Of a stretch of 11,707 nt of DNA, positions 7,033-11,707 are shown piece after piece. The position numbers were made by a program, and so were the translations under genes. How positions within the stretch are numbered: the first letter of the stretch is position 1; every line of letters starts with the position of its first letter. A model generated the notes under the pieces. The model saw nothing but the letters and a program-made list of their open reading frames with translations. It ran no database searches and was not told the DNA's origin. This DNA comes from Candidatus Eiseniibacteriota bacterium (GTDB taxonomy: Bacteria > JAFGKV01), in the NCBI GenBank assembly GCA_025453925.1, contig JALOPK010000077.1, positions 1 to 11,707 of the forward strand. Reading direction: 5' to 3'.

Positions 7033-7515
7033 ATGAGTTCCATGCGCGCGCTCGTCATCCCACTCCTTGTGATCGGCCTTTGCTGCAGCACGAAGGAGCC
7101 GTCGACACAACAGATCTCGGACCCGGGTCTTGACAATCGTCTGAGCTGGGAGACCGAGAACGCAACTATCGCGGAAGGGACGGTGATCCTCAAGAGCCCC
7201 ACCGGAACCGAGGTCGCACAGGTACGGCAGAAACTGCTGGGTCTGAAGCCGCATACGCACTACTCGCTCTCGGCGCGGGTCCGTGCGCTCAACACGCCCA
7301 GCGCCCAGCTCAGCATCGATCTCTTTCTGGATGACGGCTACGACAGCCCGGACCAGGAGCTTCTCATCATGCCCGATGAAGTCGACGCGACGTTTCGGAC
7401 CTACCATCGGGTGTTGAACACAGGCGCGTTTCCTGATCAGCCCTATGTACGGATCTTCACCTTCAGCACCATTCCCATCGAGCTCGACGAGCTGGGTCTT
7501 GTGGAAGTGAAGTAG
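7033..7515 (+). CDS. Small putative exported or lipoprotein-like protein with a jelly-roll-like domain
   Basis: The protein has 160 residues from ATG 7033 (ATG 7042, three codons on, is also possible). Residues 5-16 are a hydrophobic stretch after one Arg, followed by Cys17-Cys18-Ser. This looks like a lipoprotein signal, but the residues before either Cys (IGL or GLC) do not fit a canonical lipobox, so lipidation is uncertain. The mature part reads as a beta-sandwich: an opening LSWETENATI, a strand pair around LLGLKPHTHYSLSARVRAL, and a closing IPIELDELGLVEV. That order is typical of CBM4/9-like carbohydrate-binding modules, where a final strand reports ligand or calcium binding. It has no catalytic motif. 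It sits directly after three glycosyltransferases, so a role in binding or organising the exported glycan in the periplasm or outer membrane is plausible but inferred. Confidence 0.7.
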   Translation: MSSMRALVIPLLVIGLCCSTKEPSTQQISDPGLDNRLSWETENATIAEGTVILKSPTGTEVAQVRQKLLGLKPHTHYSLSARVRALNTPSAQLSIDLFLDDGYDSPDQELLIMPDEVDATFRTYHRVLNTGAFPDQPYVRIFTFSTIPIELDELGLVEVK

Positions 7516-7626
7516 CCCTCCACAACTCGAGGAACCCATACTGCTGGACGCATGTGAGGGGTCGTGAGGATGCGGACCTGTCGCCGGAGCTGCCTTTCGG
7601 GGCCATCGATACTGCCCGTCGACCGG

Positions 7627-7669
7627 CCTCCTGCGGCTGGACGGTGCCTTTGGCCGTCCGCCGGCGAGG
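7627..7669 (+). terminator. Strong intergenic hairpin, possible attenuator or terminator without a T-run
   Basis: Within the 215-base gap 7516-7730, CGGC-t-GGACGG at 7634-7644 pairs with CCGTCC-GCCG at 7654-7663, around an inner CC-TTT-GG. CCTC at 7627-7630 can extend the stem with GAGG at 7666-7669 across a small internal loop. No T-tract follows, so it is not a classical intrinsic terminator. It may slow transcription, protect the upstream mRNA end, or act as an attenuator before the membrane protein gene. Nothing else is evident in this gap: no open frame with coding character and no recognisable promoter. Confidence 0.45.
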
Positions 7670-7730
7670 TCGGGCCCCGGGGCTCCCCACCGTCAACTGA
7701 TCGGAGCGCTACGAGGCCGAGGAGCCTCGC

Positions 7731-8987
7731 GTGAGCACGCTGAGCAGGCTTGCCGGGCGCTTGCGGGCGGATCGGCGGTGCCTGCTGGCATGCCAAGTCC
7801 TTTGCATGGTGTCGCCGATGCTCATGCCCTGCCTCGTGCCAGTGGTGAGATACGGAGATGCCAGCGACTATGTGATGATGACCGCAAGCATGGTCCACGA
7901 CCGAGATCTTCTCTACGACGCAGGCGATCTCTCGCGCATTCTGGCGACACGACCGCAGGGGACCGACTACCCCGCGGGCATGTTCCTCGTTCGGGACCAT
8001 GTCCGCAGGCTCCACGTAGGAGGCCACAGTTCCGTCTATTCCGTGATGGCCGCGCCGTTCTACCTCGTCTTCGGCTTCCGCGGCTTCGGCGTCCTGAACG
8101 GTCTTCTTCTCGGGGCCGCGATATGGCTCGTGTCAAGAGGCATCGTCGGTTGCCGACTGTGGGCGTGGGTCTGGGCATGGGCGGGGGTCTGCTTCTCCGC
8201 GGCGTTCGACTATGCGATATGGCCCACGGCGGAGACGTGGCTGCTTTTCCTCAGCGCCGCTTTTCTGTGGTCGTACCGCACACGGAGACTCTGGCTCAGC
8301 GGAGCGCTGCTGGGGATGGGAGCCGCGAGTCAGGCGCCTATGGTCATGTGGAGCGTTCTTCCCCTTCTGGATCTCGTCCGGGGCCGTGTCCGCCCTGGCG
8401 ATATGGCACGCGTGGGTGTCGCCGCTGTCGTGATGGCGGCCCCGCAATTGGCCTACAACATCACGACAACGGGGTTGCTGCAGCCTGCGTGGTTGGATCT
8501 GCAGAGCAGAGCCAGATTCCTCTACTACCCCTTTGCGTTTCCGGGACAGCCAGGCTTCGATCGGGCGGCGCACACCGTGGCCTACGCACGGTTCACCCGC
8601 CCGGAGTTCTTGAGTCCGGGCGATCTGGTGAGCGCGCTGGTCTCCCCTAGGATGGGATTGCTCTGGTTCTACCCGTTGTCCGCGCTGGCGGTGCTCAGGA
8701 TGTGGCGCGAGCGCGCGGGCGGGGGTGCGTTGGTTGCGGCAGCGATGGTTCTTGGTGCTTTCTGCACCGCGGGCCAGCTTTCCAGCCATCAGGTCGGACT
8801 CCGGTACCTGAACCCGGTGTATGCCGCGCTGCTGCTCGGGTTTCGCTCCTTCAAGTGGGACAGGTCGGAGCGGCTGCTCCTGCTGCTCGGATTGCTTCTG
8901 GGGATCACATTCCTGCTGTTTCCTCGTGCGAACTCGAACGAAATCGTGGCCCTGAAGGCGGTGCCGACCGCGCTGCTCTACAGGTAG
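7731..8987 (+). CDS. Polytopic membrane protein, GT-C-like (GT39/ArnT-type) putative glycosyltransferase
   Basis: The protein has 418 residues from GTG 7731, with GAGGAG at 7719-7724. An in-frame TGA at 7698-7700 rules out a longer start. A first hydrophobic span (about residues 17-39) is followed by GDASDY at 42-47, with D43 and D46 in the position of the acidic first-loop motif of GT-C enzymes. A following HDRDLLYDAGDL and a DYPAG then SSVYSVMAAPFYLVFG region match the usual layout of GT39-like hypothetical proteins. Roughly eight to ten membrane spans follow, to a last one near 375-395. Such enzymes use polyprenyl-phosphate sugars and act on the periplasmic face. In this locus it could add a side-branch or a lipid A or core sugar. 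Catalysis is not proven: the motif is imperfect and no family name can be given safely. It might be transcribed apart from the operon because of the structured gap upstream. Confidence 0.72.
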   Translation: MSTLSRLAGRLRADRRCLLACQVLCMVSPMLMPCLVPVVRYGDASDYVMMTASMVHDRDLLYDAGDLSRILATRPQGTDYPAGMFLVRDHVRRLHVGGHSSVYSVMAAPFYLVFGFRGFGVLNGLLLGAAIWLVSRGIVGCRLWAWVWAWAGVCFSAAFDYAIWPTAETWLLFLSAAFLWSYRTRRLWLSGALLGMGAASQAPMVMWSVLPLLDLVRGRVRPGDMARVGVAAVVMAAPQLAYNITTTGLLQPAWLDLQSRARFLYYPFAFPGQPGFDRAAHTVAYARFTRPEFLSPGDLVSALVSPRMGLLWFYPLSALAVLRMWRERAGGGALVAAAMVLGAFCTAGQLSSHQVGLRYLNPVYAALLLGFRSFKWDRSERLLLLLGLLLGITFLLFPRANSNEIVALKAVPTALLYR

Positions 8988-9047
8988 CGAGATCCCTCGC
9001 ACCCGTCCCGTCCCCCACATGGACGCTGAGCCTGGGACCCTAAACGG

Positions 9048-9075
9048 GAGCGGGGCAGCCCGGGCTGCCCCGCTC
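9048..9075. terminator. Perfect 28-base palindrome, likely bidirectional terminator
   Basis: GAGCGGGGCAGCCC at 9048-9061 is followed at once by its exact reverse complement at 9062-9075. The RNA would fold into a GC-rich stem of about 12 pairs with a 4-base loop. It lies 60 bases after the stop of the + strand membrane protein and 18 bases after the stop of the - strand gene, so it can end both transcripts. Reading on the - strand, CCCGTTTAG follows the stem, a weak T-run; the + side has none. Confidence 0.75.
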
Positions 9076-9093
9076 ATCGCGGACTGATCTGCC

Positions 9094-11707
9094 CTACGGA
9101 AGCAGTACAACCCTCTGGGCGCGGGTCGCGTCAACGCCCTGGATCCGCACCAGGTAGGCACCGGCCGCGGGGGCGCCGAAGGCACCGACGTCAATGGACA
9201 CGTGATGGATGCCGGGGCGCAACGTGCCCAGATTCAGCACGCCGAGCCGGCGACCCGCCAAGTCAACCAGTTCGGCCCGCACGGGCTGACTGCTGCCTAC
9301 CGAGAGGGTGAGCGCGATCCGACCATTTGCCGGGTTCGGGCTGAGCGACTCAAGCGTCAGGTCTCCGGGTAGGCCTGGATGCGTATCCGAGCCTTGTCCC
9401 TGGAAGCCCAACGTGAAGTTGATGTTCGACGAAGGGGCCGGCACCTGCGTCGCGTCGAACGGTGGGTCAACGTAGGGCATGAAGCCGAAGAAGTAGTAGT
9501 AGCCGAAGGGCATCAGGTAGCCGAGTTCGAGGGGCAGGTCAAAAGTGTCCAGCTCCTCATACCATTCATCGGTAATCGCGATTCCCGAATCTGGGTTCAA
9601 CATGCCATAGTACAGCCATGAGAACAGGCTCCACGTTCGCACGTAGTGAGTGCTTCCGTTGAAGAGACTCCGGATCTCGTAGCGCCCATTCTGCCAGGGA
9701 TCGTCGGTAGCGGGGTTCACCCCGCTGGCAGCGAAGCCCGAGAGATGCCCGGTCAGGTCATATGACGCCACGACCACCCAGTTCAATGGAGATCCGTCGT
9801 CTTGCCTCGTCACCATGCCGCTGATGGTCGCGTTGCCTGGTTCCAGCGTGATGTTCACGTCGGAGGCGAAGACCTGACCGGCGGTGAGCGTCACCGACCC
9901 ACCCTGATCGAAAGTATGTCCGCCGCCGTAGTAGCCAACCGCGGCCGGTGCTCCGTACGGCACCGCCGCGACTTTGACCGCCCGAGCAGGCAGGCGTCTG
10001 ATCCGGTATCCCGCGCAGAACGTGTTGTTGTCGTCAGTGTAGACAGGCGCCTCATCGGAGACCCCTATGCCGACAGGATAGCCCAACTGAGCGTCATAGG
10101 CGATCAGCACGACCTCGGTATCCCTGTCACCTGCGGGGGAGCCGCCGGGCAGCGACACGAAGCCCTGTACGATGGCTTCCCTGTCGAGCTGAACGTCGAT
10201 TCCGGTGGTCGTCTGTCCGTCGGTGACCTGCACAACCGTTGCCGCGTCGAAATTGAATGCTCCGCCATGATACTCGGAGCAGTAGCCGATCTCATCATAG
10301 CCCGCGGGGTACGCCGACACCCACACTCTGTAGCCGCCGGTCGGGAGCCCGGCGATGGTGTAGGTGCCGTCATCGTTTACCATGCTGGGGAAGAGGAACC
10401 ACAAACCGAGGTCGCCCTGCGTCAGAAGCTCCTCGGGGTAGGCGATGACGAACTCCACCTCTTCCGTTGTGGCGGGTGCGCCGCCGACGAGGGTCACCCG
10501 TCCCGAGATACGCCCTCGACTGGGAAGGAAGAAATCGATGCCGTCGGCGGTTCCGGAGGCCGGGACTGATACCACCGATGCGTCTTCGAAGGACAAGGCA
10601 TTGTCGTAGTACAGGGGGAGCACGGGGAACGGAATGCCCTGAAGCGCGACCTTGTAGTCGCCCTCACGCAGCCCTCCGAGGGTGTACTCACCGAGGCCCG
10701 AAGTGAACGTGTATGCTACCGAGCGGAGGCTGTCATCAGGGGGGTAGGCCCACACGATGAAGAACGCGTCGGTGAACGCATCCGATATGTCCGAGGCGAT
10801 GGTTCCATTGATAGATCCGCCCGGCGAAAGCACGAAGTCGATCCCGGAGGTGGTCTGGCCAGGCTCGACCTGCACCGGGTCCGCTGTCTCAGCGCTGGGC
10901 TTGTCGTCCCAGTACTCCGCGGCATAGTCGGGCAGGATGAAGCCGGGGAACGCCCGGATGAGATACTGCCCGGGAGGAATGCCGTTCAACTCATAGGCAC
11001 CGTCAAACATGGAAAATGTCGTGGCGATGTAGTCGTCAGCGCCCACCGGGTACGCTTCGATCTGCACGAACATCCCAGGGGTCCCATCATCCAACGTCAC
11101 CACACCGCTTATGTTCCCGCCCGGCGGCATGTCGAACTGGATGCCGGAGATGGTCTGATTCACGGTGGAGAGAGTGAGGGACTGGGCGGCCATAGGATCG
11201 CCGGTGTTCGGGTAGTAGACCATCGCGTAGTTCTCTACCCGGCAGTTCATGTAGAACGTTCCCAACGGAATCGGCCCGATGGTCGCCTGCCCGCTCCCAT
11301 CGGTCTGCAATCCAAAGCGCAAGGTGCGCCCCTGATCCAGTAGCTCATTGTCTTCAGTGGGCAGGTAGGGGAAGAGCTCGAAGTCCGCCGCGGTGTTCGC
11401 CAGCGGCTGCCCCGCGCCGTCCCTGATCGTTACCGCCACATACCCGCTATTGCTCTGGAGGTCGAAGTTCACCCCAGTGGCAGTGCCGCCTTCGGTCACG
11501 GTCACTTTGGTGGCCTGCGGCCACTGGGTGACGTTGTTGTAGAACTCGTTGATAACCGTGCCCGTTTCCGCGTCGTAGCCCCAGCCTTCGCTCAGGAAGA
11601 AGACGTAGTATTGGCCGGGCGGAAGATCGTCCAATTCGTACTCTGGACCGGAGGATTGCCACCAGAGGTCCGAGGCAGCCACAAAGCCGTAGTGATCAAG
11701 CGCGAGC
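9094..11707 (-). CDS. Secreted multi-repeat surface protein with Por/type IX-like C-terminal sorting domain (5' partial)
   Basis: The frame is open to the right edge: reading leftwards from 11706, residues LALDHYGF precede a GTG at 11682, so the start is off the window and at least 870 residues are visible. Most of it is a chain of diverged beta-sandwich repeats of the carboxypeptidase-regulatory/CnaB-like type, each with an opening G-x-I-x-G-x-V strand, a mid Y-x-[IL]-x-G-[LI]-P-x-G-x-Y motif and a closing GIDF-L strand. The last 90 residues (about 9097-9370) hold LSPNPANG, VRAELVDLAGRRL, a GIHHVSID turn and GAYLVRIQG, the pattern of T9SS type A or FlgD-like C-terminal sorting domains that are cleaved during export to the surface. 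No enzyme motif is visible. It is probably an adhesin or structural exoprotein. It converges on the polysaccharide operon, so it is a separate unit. Confidence 0.85.
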   Translation of the reverse strand, partial: LALDHYGFVAASDLWWQSSGPEYELDDLPPGQYYVFFLSEGWGYDAETGTVINEFYNNVTQWPQATKVTVTEGGTATGVNFDLQSNSGYVAVTIRDGAGQPLANTAADFELFPYLPTEDNELLDQGRTLRFGLQTDGSGQATIGPIPLGTFYMNCRVENYAMVYYPNTGDPMAAQSLTLSTVNQTISGIQFDMPPGGNISGVVTLDDGTPGMFVQIEAYPVGADDYIATTFSMFDGAYELNGIPPGQYLIRAFPGFILPDYAAEYWDDKPSAETADPVQVEPGQTTSGIDFVLSPGGSINGTIASDISDAFTDAFFIVWAYPPDDSLRSVAYTFTSGLGEYTLGGLREGDYKVALQGIPFPVLPLYYDNALSFEDASVVSVPASGTADGIDFFLPSRGRISGRVTLVGGAPATTEEVEFVIAYPEELLTQGDLGLWFLFPSMVNDDGTYTIAGLPTGGYRVWVSAYPAGYDEIGYCSEYHGGAFNFDAATVVQVTDGQTTTGIDVQLDREAIVQGFVSLPGGSPAGDRDTEVVLIAYDAQLGYPVGIGVSDEAPVYTDDNNTFCAGYRIRRLPARAVKVAAVPYGAPAAVGYYGGGHTFDQGGSVTLTAGQVFASDVNITLEPGNATISGMVTRQDDGSPLNWVVVASYDLTGHLSGFAASGVNPATDDPWQNGRYEIRSLFNGSTHYVRTWSLFSWLYYGMLNPDSGIAITDEWYEELDTFDLPLELGYLMPFGYYYFFGFMPYVDPPFDATQVPAPSSNINFTLGFQGQGSDTHPGLPGDLTLESLSPNPANGRIALTLSVGSSQPVRAELVDLAGRRLGVLNLGTLRPGIHHVSIDVGAFGAPAAGAYLVRIQGVDATRAQRVVLLP
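9420..11452 (-). repeat. Tandem array of about six diverged CarboxypepD-reg-like protein repeats
   Basis: Repeat units begin (going down the - strand) near 11452, 11122, 10823, 10519, 10180 and 9838, a spacing of about 300-340 bases (100-114 residues). Each starts with a strand like GGNISGVVTL, GGSINGTIAS, RGRISGRVTL or GNATISGMVT and ends with GIDFVL or similar. The copies are diverged at DNA level, with no obvious identical tract, so this is an old protein-level array and not a recent tandem duplication. The last unit, downstream of 9838, is longer and degenerate, with an aromatic-rich insert around 9470-9620. Confidence 0.7.

Noticed and set aside
8133-9194. A 353-codon antisense frame across the GT-C gene, the palindrome and the end of the surface protein gene
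   Set aside because: It crosses a terminator-like palindrome and overlaps two supported genes; the translation is low-complexity R/P/Q-rich.

Overview
The window is a GC-rich bacterial segment. It holds the downstream part of a surface-polysaccharide (O-antigen type) locus on the + strand, about positions 1 to 8987, followed by one large secreted or surface protein gene on the - strand, 9094 to the right edge. The organism looks like a diderm with a high-GC genome. The O-antigen style ABC exporter subunit implies an outer membrane. The - strand protein ends in a domain like the C-terminal sorting domain of type IX secretion (Por) cargo, which points to the FCB group or a related candidate phylum (Eisenbacteria-like or similar). 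That assignment is inference from domain style only.

Layout of the + strand: the C-terminal carbohydrate-binding part of a Wzt-type ABC transporter ATPase (1-312, N-terminus off the window); a 235-residue coiled-coil protein (305-1012); a coiled-coil/SAM-dependent methyltransferase fusion (1048-2502); a 701-residue multidomain glycosyltransferase with a degenerate GT-B-like N-terminus, a GT2 catalytic core and a beta-rich C-terminus (2489-4594); two GT4-type glycosyltransferases (4597-5850 and 5838-6980); and a small putative exported beta-sandwich protein (7033-7515). A 215-base gap containing a strong hairpin follows, then a GT-C-like polytopic membrane protein (7731-8987). The first seven genes overlap or lie at most 52 bases apart, so they read as one translationally coupled operon.

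How they may work together: the three cytoplasmic glycosyltransferases would build a glycan on a lipid carrier. The methyltransferase, held on a long coiled coil, could cap the non-reducing end. The Wzt C-terminal domain would recognise the finished or capped chain for export. In the known E. coli O8/O9a systems, WbdD combines the capping enzyme with a coiled-coil molecular ruler. Here the coiled coil precedes the methyltransferase and a second coiled-coil protein is encoded separately just upstream. This rearranged and split length-control or termination module is the most interesting hypothesis in the window, but it is not proven by sequence alone.

The operon side and the - strand gene converge on a perfect 28-base palindrome, a likely bidirectional terminator. 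The - strand gene encodes at least 870 residues of tandem, diverged carboxypeptidase-regulatory-like beta-sandwich repeats plus the Por-like C-terminal domain. I saw no tRNA, rRNA, CRISPR array, insertion sequence or phage feature.
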